From: Paenibacillus massiliensis 2301065 = DSM 16942
GTDB lineage: Bacteria > Bacillota > Bacilli > Paenibacillales > Paenibacillaceae
Assembly (NCBI RefSeq): GCF_000377505.1
Contig: NZ_KB898185.1
Location: 744,001 to 808,000, forward strand
Reading direction: 5' to 3'
DNA length: 64,000 nucleotides
Of this stretch, positions 27,114 to 36,919 are shown piece by piece (within the stretch, counting starts at the first letter, position 1; each line of letters opens with the position of its first letter). A program made the position numbers and the translations under genes. The notes below the pieces were generated by a model. The model saw only the letters and a program-made list of their open reading frames with translations. It was not told where the DNA came from and did no database searches.

Positions 27114-27127
27114 GTAAAGTGTTTTAC
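27114..27127. promoter_or_regulatory. Candidate operator before the GH42 gene
   Basis: GTAAAGTGTTTTAC is a palindrome with five-base arms, 36 bases before the GH42 start codon. It could bind a regulator, but promoter hexamers are not clear around it. Confidence 0.3.
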
Positions 27128-27163
27128 TTTGGTGTCTTACTTTCATGAAAGAGGTGCTTGATC

Positions 27164-29197
27164 ATGATCAGTAGCAAGCTGCCCAAGGTTTTTTATGGTG
27201 GTGATTACAATCCAGAGCAGTGGAGCAAGGACATTCATACTGAGGATCTACGGCTATTTAAGCTGGCAGGCATAGATATGGCTACGATAAACGTGTTCGC
27301 TTGGGCGAAAAATCAGCCTGACGAATCCACCTATCATTTCGAGTGGCTGGATGAGCTCATTGAAAGCCTGTATGCGAATGGTGTCTATGTCTGTCTGGCT
27401 ACCAGCACAGCTGCCCATCCGGCCTGGATGGCGAAGAGATATCCGGATGTGCTGCGTGTCGATGCGGATGGGCGCAAGCGCAAGTTCGGCGGGAGGCACA
27501 ATTCCTGTCCTAACAGTCCAACCTATCGCAAATATGCAGAACGAATGGCAGAGCGGCTGGCAGAGCGTTATCAGAATCATCCAGCCGTGCTGGTGTGGCA
27601 TGTCTCCAATGAATATGGTGGCGAGTGCTACTGCGAGCATTGCGAGGCAGCTTTTCGTGTGTGGCTGAAGAAGCGCTACGGTACCGTAGAGAACCTCAAC
27701 CGGGCGTGGAACACCTCCTTCTGGGGGCACACCTTCTATGACTGGGATGAGATCGTATTGCCGAGCAATCTGTCTGAGCATTGGGGAAATAACAAATCGA
27801 ATTTCCAGGGGATATCACTGGATTATTCACGCTTCAATTCGGATAGTCTGCTGGAATGCTACCTGCTGGAGTATCATGCGATCAAACGACGCATCCCGGA
27901 TTCGATCATTACGACGAATCTGATGGGCTTCTATAAGGAGCTCGATTATTTCAAATGGGCACAGCATCTGGATATCGTCTCCTGGGATAGCTATCCCGCC
28001 CTGGACACACCTTTCAGCTTCACAGCAATGGCGCATGATCTCATGCGCGGCCTCAAGGATGGTCAGCCCTTCATGCTAATGGAGCAGACTCCGAGCCAGC
28101 AGAACTGGATGCCTTACAATTCGCTGAAGAGACCGGGCGTAATGCGGCTATGGAGCTACCAGTCCATTGCTCATGGAGCTGATACCGTCCTGTTCTTCCA
28201 GCTTCGCCGCTCTATCGGCGCATGCGAGAAATATCATGGAGCTGTCATCGAGCACGTCGGACATGAGCATACCCGTGTATTTAGAGAGGTCACTCAATTG
28301 GGCGCTGAACTGAAGGCACTGGGAGATACCCTTCTGGATGCTTCCGTTCCTTCGCGGGCAGCTATTATTTTTGATTGGGATAACTGGTGGGCGATTGAGA
28401 AATCCAGTGGGCCAACCGTCGCTCTGAAGTATCTAGAGCAGATACACAAATACTACAAAGCATTCTTCGATCAGCATGTTCAGGTTGATATCATCAGTCC
28501 ATCTACAGAATTCACTAAATACGATATCGTTGTCGCACCTGTGCTGTACATGGTAAAGGAGGGTGTAGCAGGGCGGCTGGAGCATTTTGTCGAGCAAGGC
28601 GGCACATTCCTGACTACCTTCTTCAGCGGTATTGTCGATGAACACGATCTGGTAACACTTGGTGGATATCCTGGCAAGCTGCGGAAGCTGCTTGGCATAT
28701 GGGTGGAAGAGATCGACGCGCTCTTGCCGACCCAAAAGAATCGTATCGTGATGAAGGAAAAAACAGGCGTACTAGAGGGGGCCTATCCATGTGGACTGCT
28801 CTGCGACCTGCTACATACAGAAGGCGCTGATACGATTGCGGTCTATGGCGAAGATTTCTATCAGGGTATGCCTGCGCTCACTCGCAACCGTTGGGGTAAT
28901 GGTGCGGCCTGGTACATGGCAACCGACCCGGATCAGGAATTTCTGAATGGACTGCTAACCCATATCTGCACTGAACTCGGCATTGGGGCTCCAATCACCG
29001 CTCCTGACAGTGTGGAGATCAGTGTTCGCTCCAAGGAGGGTACGGATTATATCTTCGTTATGAACCATGACCGTGAGCCTCAACAATATTACATTCAGGA
29101 GGGTACAGCATTGGAGTTGATCAGCAAACACGAATATAGTGGCGAGGTCACCATTGCCGGCCATGATGTGCATATCTTGAGACCAAGCCAGCATTAG
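27164..29197 (+). CDS. GH42 beta-galactosidase
   Basis: A 677-residue glycoside hydrolase of family 42 that cleaves terminal beta-galactosides (lactose or galacto-oligosaccharides). It has the TIM-barrel start FYGGDYNPEQW and the acid/base glutamate in HVSNEYGGECYCEHC, with the metal-binding cysteines next to it. The nucleophile glutamate is in LMEQTPSQQNW, and the trimerisation and small C-terminal beta domains follow. No signal peptide is seen, so the enzyme is cytoplasmic. The ATG at 27164 lies seven bases after GAGGTG. A TTG two codons upstream is less well placed. No transporter is adjacent. Confidence 0.95.
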   Translation: MISSKLPKVFYGGDYNPEQWSKDIHTEDLRLFKLAGIDMATINVFAWAKNQPDESTYHFEWLDELIESLYANGVYVCLATSTAAHPAWMAKRYPDVLRVDADGRKRKFGGRHNSCPNSPTYRKYAERMAERLAERYQNHPAVLVWHVSNEYGGECYCEHCEAAFRVWLKKRYGTVENLNRAWNTSFWGHTFYDWDEIVLPSNLSEHWGNNKSNFQGISLDYSRFNSDSLLECYLLEYHAIKRRIPDSIITTNLMGFYKELDYFKWAQHLDIVSWDSYPALDTPFSFTAMAHDLMRGLKDGQPFMLMEQTPSQQNWMPYNSLKRPGVMRLWSYQSIAHGADTVLFFQLRRSIGACEKYHGAVIEHVGHEHTRVFREVTQLGAELKALGDTLLDASVPSRAAIIFDWDNWWAIEKSSGPTVALKYLEQIHKYYKAFFDQHVQVDIISPSTEFTKYDIVVAPVLYMVKEGVAGRLEHFVEQGGTFLTTFFSGIVDEHDLVTLGGYPGKLRKLLGIWVEEIDALLPTQKNRIVMKEKTGVLEGAYPCGLLCDLLHTEGADTIAVYGEDFYQGMPALTRNRWGNGAAWYMATDPDQEFLNGLLTHICTELGIGAPITAPDSVEISVRSKEGTDYIFVMNHDREPQQYYIQEGTALELISKHEYSGEVTIAGHDVHILRPSQH

Positions 29198-29303
29198 ATC
29201 GCGGAACATATAGAAGTACAACAATTTGAGAAGCAAATGGAGACGCAACTTGGGAAGCATCTTGAGAAGCATTTCTGTGGATTGCTGGATCTCCCGTTTA
29301 GTT

Positions 29304-29338
29304 ACAGGAGTGGCACATTTCATCATTGCCACTCCTGT
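29304..29338 (+). terminator. Hairpin after the GH42 gene
   Basis: A perfect 12-base-pair stem (29304-29315 with 29327-29338) with an 11-base loop stands 106 bases after the stop codon. It is followed by CTGTGC rather than a T run, so it may stabilise the 3' end more than terminate. Confidence 0.5.
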
Positions 29339-29446
29339 CTGTGCTGCTGCCAAAAAAAGAAAACCGTAGTTCAGCAATCCAGCGCTGTGCTATAATATCC
29401 ATGTATTGGCATCCGCTAGGCTGAATGAGGAGTTGAAGGAACGACA

Positions 29447-30121
29447 ATGAGCAAGTTTATCATCTTTTCGGCATTATGGTGGCTGGTGGGCAATCCTTTC
29501 CTCGCCCTGCTGCTCCTGCTGATCATCATCTATGTACTTGATCGCCAATTCATCGGCATCTTCCCGAGTCTGACTCGTCCCTTGAAGCGTAGACGCGAAG
29601 CAGCCCGGCTGCGAGATCAGATTGCGCTGAATGCGAATGATGTATCGGCCAAGCTGGATCTTGCACGTAACCTGATTATTCGCAAAAAATATGAAGAGTC
29701 TCTGCGTTACCTGGGGGAGATCAAGGACAGCTATGATGATTCTGCTGATTACTGGAATGCAGTAGGCACTAGTAGGATTATGCTGGGCCAGTCGGACCAA
29801 GGAGAAGCTCACTTGTTGAAGGCCTTATCTATTAATCCGCGCGTACAATACGGTGAGCCTTGGCTAAGGCTGGCAGATGCCTTCAAGGATAAGGATCAAT
29901 CCAAGGCCCTAGGCTATCTGGAGCAATTTCAGAGCATTCAATCCTCTTCATGTGAAGGCTATTATTTATCGGGAATAATTTATCAATCGCTGGGGAGAAG
30001 CCGTGAAGCGCACGAAGCATTCACCCAGTCACTGGCCATTTATCGTACGTTGCCCAAATATCGTAAAAAGAGTGAGCGCAAATGGGCACTGCGAAGTTGG
30101 GTCAATAAAATGAAGAAATAG
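29447..30121 (+). CDS. Membrane-anchored TPR protein
   Basis: A 224-residue protein with one N-terminal membrane segment (about residues 8-30, FLALLLLLIIIYVLD), then a basic stretch (KRRREAARLRDQ) and tetratricopeptide repeats from about residue 60 to 210 (RKKYEESLRYLGEIKD, QSDQGEAHLLKALSIN and SREAHEAFTQSLAIY). The repeats should form a cytoplasmic protein-binding scaffold. GAGGAG lies upstream of the ATG. It is followed by a terminator and stands alone, so no partner is suggested by context. Confidence 0.85.
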   Translation: MSKFIIFSALWWLVGNPFLALLLLLIIIYVLDRQFIGIFPSLTRPLKRRREAARLRDQIALNANDVSAKLDLARNLIIRKKYEESLRYLGEIKDSYDDSADYWNAVGTSRIMLGQSDQGEAHLLKALSINPRVQYGEPWLRLADAFKDKDQSKALGYLEQFQSIQSSSCEGYYLSGIIYQSLGRSREAHEAFTQSLAIYRTLPKYRKKSERKWALRSWVNKMKK

Positions 30122-30130
30122 CATGCCAAT

Positions 30131-30161
30131 AGACGCACCCCCGATCGGGAGTGCGTCTTTC
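30131..30161 (+). terminator. Terminator after the TPR gene
   Basis: The stem AGACGCAC with GTGCGTCT, extended by CCCG/CGGG, is followed by TTTCTG. It begins nine bases past the stop codon. Confidence 0.75.
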
Positions 30162-30349
30162 TGCTACCCATCATTACAGCCATCTTTGTTATGCTGCATG
30201 CTAGTACTTCATTCCACTCTGCAATGCAATGCTTCCTTACAGTGTATCTGTTCAATGTTTCAATCCAGTACAACGATTATGAGCTCTCAACTTCTCAAAT
30301 CCGTCCATTGTCACCATCAGCAAGACTTTCCAAAGGATGAAGGGTTTTC

Positions 30350-30378
30350 TTGACAGACCCCTGCCTTACGTATAGATT
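30350..30378 (+). promoter_or_regulatory. Candidate SigA promoter of the response regulator
   Basis: TTGACA (30350-30355) and TAGATT (30373-30378) are 17 bases apart, 82 bases before the start codon at 30461. Confidence 0.55.
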
Positions 30379-30460
30379 AACAAGTATACTTGCACCTTTT
30401 TACAAATATATTAGAGCATTTCAATAAGCTAGTAGCTGATGAATCCAAGAGAGGAATATC

Positions 30461-31138
30461 ATGATCAGAGTGCTTATCATCGAAGACGACCATATGCTTG
30501 GCGACACACTGGCTCTTTATCTACAAGGAGAAGGCTATGAAGTGAGCAGAGTGGACAATGCCGAGAGGGGCCTGATCTTGTTGAGCTCCCAGCCGGATAT
30601 CATTATTCTGGATCTGGTGTTGCCAGACTCACAAGGGATTAATCCCTGCGCACTCATTCGAGGCCATACTCAGGCTCCGATCATTGTGACCTCCTCATTG
30701 ACGGATGTTCATGAACGGATCCGCTCGTTAACCGAGGGAGCTGATGATTTCGTGTGCAAGCCTTTCAGCATGCAGGAGCTTAAGGCCAGAATTGAAGCTG
30801 TATTAAGACGGAGCTCACATCCGGTGAATCCCACAACAGGGCCAGCTCCTGAACCAGGAGTCACCATAGATTTGGAACGAAGAATCATTCTTCATAATTA
30901 CAGCAAGATTGAGACGACCTTTTCAGAATTCGAGATTATGAAGCTTTTTCTGCTGAACCCCGGCAAAGTATTTAGCCGTTACGCCCTTATTGAAGCCATT
31001 CGTGGTGTTGACTCCTATATCAACGACCGTACAGTGGATGTTCACATTACCAAGCTGCGCAAGAAGCTCGAAGAAAATCCCAAGCAGCCTAGATACATAC
31101 ATACGATATGGGGCGTCGGTTACAAATTCACACCTTGA
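30461..31138 (+). CDS. OmpR-family response regulator
   Basis: A 225-residue two-component regulator. The receiver domain has acidic pair EDD at residues 8-10, the phosphoacceptor D51 in IIILDLVLPDS, the threonine/serine in IVTSSLTD and the lysine in VCKPF. The C-terminal winged helix (from about 130) contains FSEFEIMKLFLLNPGKVFSR and ends HTIWGVGYKFTP. GAGAGG precedes the ATG. No kinase gene is in the same operon. A membrane hybrid kinase is tail-to-tail 20 bases away. Confidence 0.95.
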   Translation: MIRVLIIEDDHMLGDTLALYLQGEGYEVSRVDNAERGLILLSSQPDIIILDLVLPDSQGINPCALIRGHTQAPIIVTSSLTDVHERIRSLTEGADDFVCKPFSMQELKARIEAVLRRSSHPVNPTTGPAPEPGVTIDLERRIILHNYSKIETTFSEFEIMKLFLLNPGKVFSRYALIEAIRGVDSYINDRTVDVHITKLRKKLEENPKQPRYIHTIWGVGYKFTP

Positions 31139-31158
31139 ATTACCATTATAATCCCTCA

Positions 31159-34100
31159 CTACGGCATGGATTGTAAAATAAGCTGAAGCTCATGAAGCAC
31201 TTCCTCTAATGTAAGCTCTATCTCATGCTCAAGAGCCCCATGCTGCAGCAACTCCTCCATTTCAATCACCTTCTGCTGCAATCGTCTGGCATATAGATTG
31301 GCAGCAGCTCCCTTCAAGGTGTGGATTCTACGGGACACCTGGTCGAAGTTCTTGTCGTGCAGCTCCTGCTGTACGATACTGCCGAACGGCTCGTACTCCG
31401 TCTTGAATCTTCTCAGTGCAAACTGGAGAATATGCATTTTCTCATCCATTTGGGTTAGCGCTTGCTCAATATCCACTCCTTGAATACTGCGCAAACCATT
31501 CATGCCCGACCAAGCATCTACGATCCTCATTAGCCGTTCCGAGTGTACAGGCTTCATCAGCACTTCATTAATTCCGCTCGACAGGCATTGCTCGTGTACA
31601 GACTTGACACTGTTCGCAGTGATCGCAATGATCGGCGTCTGATCATACGCACGTATTCTCCGAATGTGCAACGCGGTCTCCATACCGCCCAGCTTAGGCA
31701 TGGACAGATCCAGAAAGATCAGACTCCACGGCTTCTTCTCCAACCAATCCAGCACCTCATAGCCATTACTTGCGATTGTCACCTCATATCCCAGATAACC
31801 AAGTAATCCTTCGATGACAAGCTGACTAATGCGTTCATCCTCACCTACTAGAATACATTTCTTCTCTATTAAGGAGGCCGGCTCGGACATATCCTGTTCA
31901 GTGCTTCCTTCTGATGTTAGAGCGGGCTCCTCCAACATCTCAAACACTTCCAAGAGTCCAAGACGGGTAACGGGCTTAAAGAGACGGGCATCTGTCTCCA
32001 CTTCGTAATCATGTGCCTCAGCCACTATAACGTTACCTGCATCCGAGCACACCACAATATGCAGATAGGGTCGCAGCAGCCTCGTCAGTTCCATAATTCT
32101 ACGCTCCAGGGGATCTTCTGCACAGGCGGCTACGTTCATAATTAGCACGTGCTGACCGCCCTGATCATTTGACGTTCCCCAGCCCGAGCTGATGAACTCC
32201 TTAAAGCTTGAAAATACACGCGGATTCATGCCAAAGGATTGCAGAATCTGAGTCATACTCTCTCTGGAATGGGATGGGTGATCCACGATGGCTGTCTCGT
32301 AATTAGGAATACTTACTTCCGTGTGATCAGGTAGGGTTTGCTCCTGTGAAGCTGCCAGTGCAAAGCTTAGCTCAAAGTAGAAGCGGCTGTAGCTGCCAAA
32401 TGCGCTATCCACCTCCAGACTACCACCCATAGACTCCACCAGATGCTTGCAAATGAATAATCCCAGACCCGTTCCGCCATACTTTCGACTTATATCCGGG
32501 TCCCCCTGTGTAAATGACATGAACACCCGCGACATTTGCTCCTTCGTCATACCGATCCCCGTGTCCTCAATCTCAAAGAGAATTCGGACTTGCTCTGCCT
32601 CTAGCGAGATGACCTCTGTCCTCAGCAGAACGTGACCAGCATCCGTAAATTTGACTGCATTGCTCAGTAAATTAAGCAACACCTGCTCCAGTCGATAGGG
32701 GTCACCAACAACATAGAGTGGACAATCGGGATCTGTGTAGAACACCAGCTCTACATTCTGTTGTCGCGGATAGACGCTTGTCTTGTCCGCCAGTCCCTTG
32801 ATCCATTTTTCGAAATGAAAGGGCACCTGCTCTAGAACCAGCTTTCCTGCCTCGATCTTCGCCATATCCAGAATATCATTTGTAACATTCATGAGTGAGT
32901 GGGAGGAATCATTCATCTTGCGCACATAATCCTGCTGAATCGGAGACAACCTGGTTCGCTGTAGTAGTAGCAAAAAACCGATAAGCCCATTCAGTATCGT
33001 CCTGATTTCATGGGTCATATAAGTCAGGAATTCGCTCTTGGCCGCACTGGCCTCCACCGCCGCCTCACGCTCACGAGCATCCGTGATATTCTGAAATACG
33101 GCTTGAATTCGCACAAGTACATCCCTGTGATAGAAAGGAAGAATGTACACGTTGTAATACGACGACATGCCATTGTCCAATATGATCCTAAGCTCGGTCT
33201 GCTTCGTTCCTTCATTATGCTGCGTGCTTCTCATCAGCCTCACCCATTGCTCCTCTTGCTCTATATGTACCAGCTTCTCAAGGTGCTGATTCATAATCTG
33301 GGGAAGCTCGAGCTGAAGCGCTTGCAGCGCATTTGAATTGGCATACATAATACGACCATCAGCCGTGAACTCCATAATCCAGTCCTCTGCGTATTCCTTC
33401 AGAAATGCAAAGCCCTCTCCCTGTTCCTGAAGCTGACGCCTGACCGACTTATACGTAGCAATGTTAACACCATACCCTATCAGACGCTGAACTCTTCCAT
33501 GCTCATCTACAATCGGCTGGAGCTTCACCAGTGCATAGTGACCGAGACATTCAACCTCATAATAGACTGGCTTGCCTTCCCAGGCCTCCTGATACTTCTG
33601 ATGGATAAACTCAATGATCTCTTGCGGAAAAATCTCACTGTCCAGCCCAGTCGATCCCATAGGCTGCCCCTGTCGGTGAGGAGGAACACCAATTAACTGG
33701 AGCATCTCACCTTCGGAGAAGAGATACTCATACCTCCCGTTTCTCTTCTCTACAATAAAGGTGAACCCTGGCTGATGCTCCACAAGCTCCTCAAGCTGAC
33801 GATAGCTCTGCATGAGGCGTTGCTGTCGCTCTCTGGACCTCGCTAACACGGACAATAATATAATGACCATTAACAACATCAGGGCCAGCGACAGGATTCG
33901 ACACATCCATCCTGCGGCAAAGCCCTGAAACAACCCAAGCAGCATACAGTTCAATAACAAAAAAAGACCTCCTGACAGCCACTGTACGAAAAAACTCTTC
34001 AAAAAGGCATTCAGGAGGCACAATCCAGCAATATACACAAGCTCAGCTGTCCAATACTGCCAGTTCATGGCATAGGAAGCAGGATCCATCATCCGGAAGA

Positions 34101-34404
34101 TCAATAACATCATGAATATGATTACTGCAGACCCTGCCCGACCAAAATAAATCCCCAGCATATATACGATCCCGAGCATGCTCATTTCCATTGGATGATG
34201 TAGACCCTGACGGACAGTAAGTAGCACAAGGGCTACCACTCCTAGCACTATGCCTACAACCCATGTACGCATTGGCTGCTTCATATAAATTAGCTTATCC
34301 TGCTCAAGACAGGAATGAAGAAGATAGATCGAGCAAAGAACAATCAATGCCGGTAGCATAAAATCTAGTATCAAGTGCCCACCATCCAGATCAGAGAATT
34401 GCAT
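31159..34404 (-). CDS. Membrane hybrid sensor histidine kinase with Hpt domain
   Basis: A 1081-residue hybrid kinase. The first 200 residues hold about six or more membrane segments. Two PAS-like domains follow (about 215-335 and 345-455). The kinase core has H464 or close in TYMTHEIRTILNG, the N box LLNLLSNAVKFT and DTGIGM plus GGTGLGLFICK. Then comes a degenerate receiver (about 720-830) that lacks a clear phosphoacceptor, and a true receiver with Asp near 900 in IFLDLSMPKLGG. A C-terminal Hpt domain has His near 1027 in IHTLKGAAAN. Such BarA-type phosphorelays pass phosphate to a separate regulator. The convergent OmpR-type gene is a candidate partner. Confidence 0.93.
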   Translation of the reverse strand: MQFSDLDGGHLILDFMLPALIVLCSIYLLHSCLEQDKLIYMKQPMRTWVVGIVLGVVALVLLTVRQGLHHPMEMSMLGIVYMLGIYFGRAGSAVIIFMMLLIFRMMDPASYAMNWQYWTAELVYIAGLCLLNAFLKSFFVQWLSGGLFLLLNCMLLGLFQGFAAGWMCRILSLALMLLMVIILLSVLARSRERQQRLMQSYRQLEELVEHQPGFTFIVEKRNGRYEYLFSEGEMLQLIGVPPHRQGQPMGSTGLDSEIFPQEIIEFIHQKYQEAWEGKPVYYEVECLGHYALVKLQPIVDEHGRVQRLIGYGVNIATYKSVRRQLQEQGEGFAFLKEYAEDWIMEFTADGRIMYANSNALQALQLELPQIMNQHLEKLVHIEQEEQWVRLMRSTQHNEGTKQTELRIILDNGMSSYYNVYILPFYHRDVLVRIQAVFQNITDAREREAAVEASAAKSEFLTYMTHEIRTILNGLIGFLLLLQRTRLSPIQQDYVRKMNDSSHSLMNVTNDILDMAKIEAGKLVLEQVPFHFEKWIKGLADKTSVYPRQQNVELVFYTDPDCPLYVVGDPYRLEQVLLNLLSNAVKFTDAGHVLLRTEVISLEAEQVRILFEIEDTGIGMTKEQMSRVFMSFTQGDPDISRKYGGTGLGLFICKHLVESMGGSLEVDSAFGSYSRFYFELSFALAASQEQTLPDHTEVSIPNYETAIVDHPSHSRESMTQILQSFGMNPRVFSSFKEFISSGWGTSNDQGGQHVLIMNVAACAEDPLERRIMELTRLLRPYLHIVVCSDAGNVIVAEAHDYEVETDARLFKPVTRLGLLEVFEMLEEPALTSEGSTEQDMSEPASLIEKKCILVGEDERISQLVIEGLLGYLGYEVTIASNGYEVLDWLEKKPWSLIFLDLSMPKLGGMETALHIRRIRAYDQTPIIAITANSVKSVHEQCLSSGINEVLMKPVHSERLMRIVDAWSGMNGLRSIQGVDIEQALTQMDEKMHILQFALRRFKTEYEPFGSIVQQELHDKNFDQVSRRIHTLKGAAANLYARRLQQKVIEMEELLQHGALEHEIELTLEEVLHELQLILQSMP

Positions 34405-34491
34405 AACTATGAAACCTAGTTCCTTTAATCATAGTATGTGAAGGCTAATTGAAGCAACCAAAACAGATTCATCTGTGTGAAAAGTAGCCTC

Positions 34492-36501
34492 TCAATATTT
34501 GAACTTCCGTATTAATTGCTGCAGCTGCTCCGCCATATCTGCGAGACTAAGTGCAGAGGCTGATACCTGCTGCATTGCAGCCAGCTGCTCCTCTGAGGAT
34601 GCGGCCACCTCCTCCGCTGTGCCCGCATTGCCTATAGCAATCTGAGCCAGCTCAGAAGCCACTGCGGATACCTCTTCGACCCCGGCTGTAATTTGCTGGG
34701 ATATAGCAGCCACCTCTTCAACCTGCGGTGTCATCTCCTGCATGCTATTCAGTATTGTCTCGAACTTGCTGATCGTGGCTGTGGAGATATCCATACCGTC
34801 ACGAACCTCGCCCGAGATCTTATTCATCATACTCACAGAAGCCTCCATATCCTGCTTGATCACTTCTGTAAGCTGCGTAATATCCTTAACAGATTGTCCC
34901 GATTGCTCCGCAAGTTTGCGAATCTCCTCGGCAACGACTGCGAAGCCTTTTCCATGCTCTCCTGCCCGTGCTGCTTCAATGGAAGCATTTAATGCCAGAA
35001 GGTTCGTCTGATTGGCTATGTCTCCTATAAACGTCGTAATCGAAGCAATCTTCACAGAACGATCACTCAAGACCTGGATGATGTGGTTCGCCTGCTCCAC
35101 CGTCTCATGAATTGAGCCCATTTGCCTCACCGTCAGCCGCACAGACTCCCCACCTTCCTCAGCTTGGGACGTGGTGTGGCGAGTCAGATCTGCAACCTGA
35201 CCAGAGCGTTCCGCAATTCGGGTAATACCTACGGCGATTTCATCGAGGGCAACATTGTTCTGGACAATACTCACATTTTGTTTCTCTGCACTGCTGGCAA
35301 TTTCCTGAACGGCCTTCGCTACATCCTCACTTGCCGCACTGGTGGATTCTGTACTTTGTGTCATCTCTCCAGCGGAAGTTACAACCTGGCGTGAGCTGCT
35401 CTCAATGCTCTGAATTAATAGACGTAGATTGCCCTGCATCTTGCCAAAGGCATCGGTCAGATCACCGATCTCATCATGGCTTTGTCGAACGAATTCCTGC
35501 GTCAGATCACCTTCACTCAGAAGAATAGCTTGTCCCTTCAGCTTCTCGATCGGACGAATGATAGAACGGACGACAAGCCATACCAGCACAATTCCTACTG
35601 CTAGACAGATGAGAAGAATCCACAGCATGCTCGTCAAAATAGGCTTGGCCGCCTCCACCATTTCAGAGGTATACATCGTACCAGCCAGCTTCCAGCCTGT
35701 CAGGGGATTCGTTGTAAAATACATCAGTTTATCGTCCTCACCCACCTTGTAGGAGAAGCTGCCGGATGGATTCTCGTATACCTGATTCCAAAAAGCATCC
35801 TCTGCATTTGTGCCCGCTTCAAGTGTAGGATGATAGATGTATGTGCGACTGGTATCCAGCATCACCATATAGCCCTGTTCACCAATCTTGACGTTCTGCA
35901 TCCAATCCCGAAACATGGTTAGCTTAAGGTCAATTCCAATAACACCTGTTCCATCATCCAGCGCTTTGGCAATGGTAACTGTAAAATCATCTGAATTCTC
36001 TGAGCGATAAGGAGCGCTAACCGTCACTTCGCTCGGCTTGCTCATCGCTTCCTTGTACCAGGCCTGTTCTCTTGGGTCATAGCCTGCCGGGATCTCCTCC
36101 GCTGGAGCAGAGGTCATATACAATCCTGATTCAGCAGCAAGCTGAATCGCGGAGGCATCTTCATTTTGCTGCAAATATTGGGCGAACTCCCCTGTGATGT
36201 AATCATCTTCTTCGTTGGTGTAGAGCGCTTCATCCAACTGCTCAGCGTAGGTCTTAATATCACTGATTTTGGACTGAATGGCTATGGTGATGGCCAGATC
36301 CCCCAGCTTCACAGCTTCCTCTGCACCATGTACGATTTGCTTCTCCACTTGTTCTTTGGCATTAAAGTATGCCAGCACCCCTACTAGTATGGATGGGGCA
36401 ACCAAAAACACAAGAAAAGACAGGATCAGCTTCGTTTTGAAGTTTTTTTGAATACGGGTCAACCACCCTGTTTTTTCGAGCTTTGCCACTTTCGAATTCA
36501 A
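34492..36501 (-). CDS. Methyl-accepting chemotaxis protein with dCache sensor
   Basis: A 669-residue transmembrane chemoreceptor. It has a membrane segment near residues 25-50, a periplasmic-side double Cache domain (about 55-300), a second membrane segment and HAMP (about 310-390), and a signalling hairpin. The tip is [21 protein letters not shown], here [20 protein letters not shown]. In the sensor YDPREQAWYKEA, the position usually held by arginine in amino-acid-sensing Cache domains is glutamine, so an ordinary amino acid ligand is doubtful. No C-terminal pentapeptide for CheR is seen. It stands alone. Confidence 0.95.
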   Translation of the reverse strand: MNSKVAKLEKTGWLTRIQKNFKTKLILSFLVFLVAPSILVGVLAYFNAKEQVEKQIVHGAEEAVKLGDLAITIAIQSKISDIKTYAEQLDEALYTNEEDDYITGEFAQYLQQNEDASAIQLAAESGLYMTSAPAEEIPAGYDPREQAWYKEAMSKPSEVTVSAPYRSENSDDFTVTIAKALDDGTGVIGIDLKLTMFRDWMQNVKIGEQGYMVMLDTSRTYIYHPTLEAGTNAEDAFWNQVYENPSGSFSYKVGEDDKLMYFTTNPLTGWKLAGTMYTSEMVEAAKPILTSMLWILLICLAVGIVLVWLVVRSIIRPIEKLKGQAILLSEGDLTQEFVRQSHDEIGDLTDAFGKMQGNLRLLIQSIESSSRQVVTSAGEMTQSTESTSAASEDVAKAVQEIASSAEKQNVSIVQNNVALDEIAVGITRIAERSGQVADLTRHTTSQAEEGGESVRLTVRQMGSIHETVEQANHIIQVLSDRSVKIASITTFIGDIANQTNLLALNASIEAARAGEHGKGFAVVAEEIRKLAEQSGQSVKDITQLTEVIKQDMEASVSMMNKISGEVRDGMDISTATISKFETILNSMQEMTPQVEEVAAISQQITAGVEEVSAVASELAQIAIGNAGTAEEVAASSEEQLAAMQQVSASALSLADMAEQLQQLIRKFKY

Positions 36502-36823
36502 TTCCTCACACCTCTTCTTCTGGTTTTATAGTTCCTCAATCCATATTCATGAGCGAATAACAACCTTCAATATAATCTGAAGCAGCAAGAACTAAGACCA
36601 AAGAACTACCGTGCTAAGTATAGGAGAAAATCATTAAATCAAATGCTAACCATTCATAAGAAAACTATGAATTTCCTTAACACTTGTTAAGAAAACTTAA
36701 GCGCATTTATGGCAATTCTCTATGACGTTCGTCGTCATTCGACAAAAATAAAGCGAATATAAGGATATCAATAAATGATTTTCGCAAAAGCACATGCTAA
36801 AAGCACCTACCAACAGCTCTGCA
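36502..36823. other. Intergenic region upstream of the chemoreceptor
   Basis: No gene. Two palindromes are visible, TTAACACTTGTTAA (36677-36690) and TGACGTTCGTCGTCA (36723-36737). They are candidate operators for the minus-strand chemoreceptor gene. No clear SigD flagellar-type promoter was found. Confidence 0.4.
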
Positions 36824-36862
36824 CAAAAAAAGGACATCCTTCAGCCCAAAGGCGAAGGACAT
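36824..36862 (-). terminator. Terminator after the GDSL gene
   Basis: On the minus strand TCCTTCGCC pairs with GGCTGAAGGA (one bulge). Five bases later a run of seven T residues follows (36824-36830). The ten-base word GGATGTCCTT is repeated on both sides of the stem. Confidence 0.7.
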
Positions 36863-36919
36863 CCCTCTTGTTACACCATCATTTCTAATCAGCTCTAACC
36901 AGATCTAGTCAGCTAGAGC

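Noticed and set aside
34492..36501. Amino-acid-sensing Cache motif in the chemoreceptor
   Set aside because: The arginine position of that motif is glutamine here (DPREQAWY), so the ligand class is not claimed.
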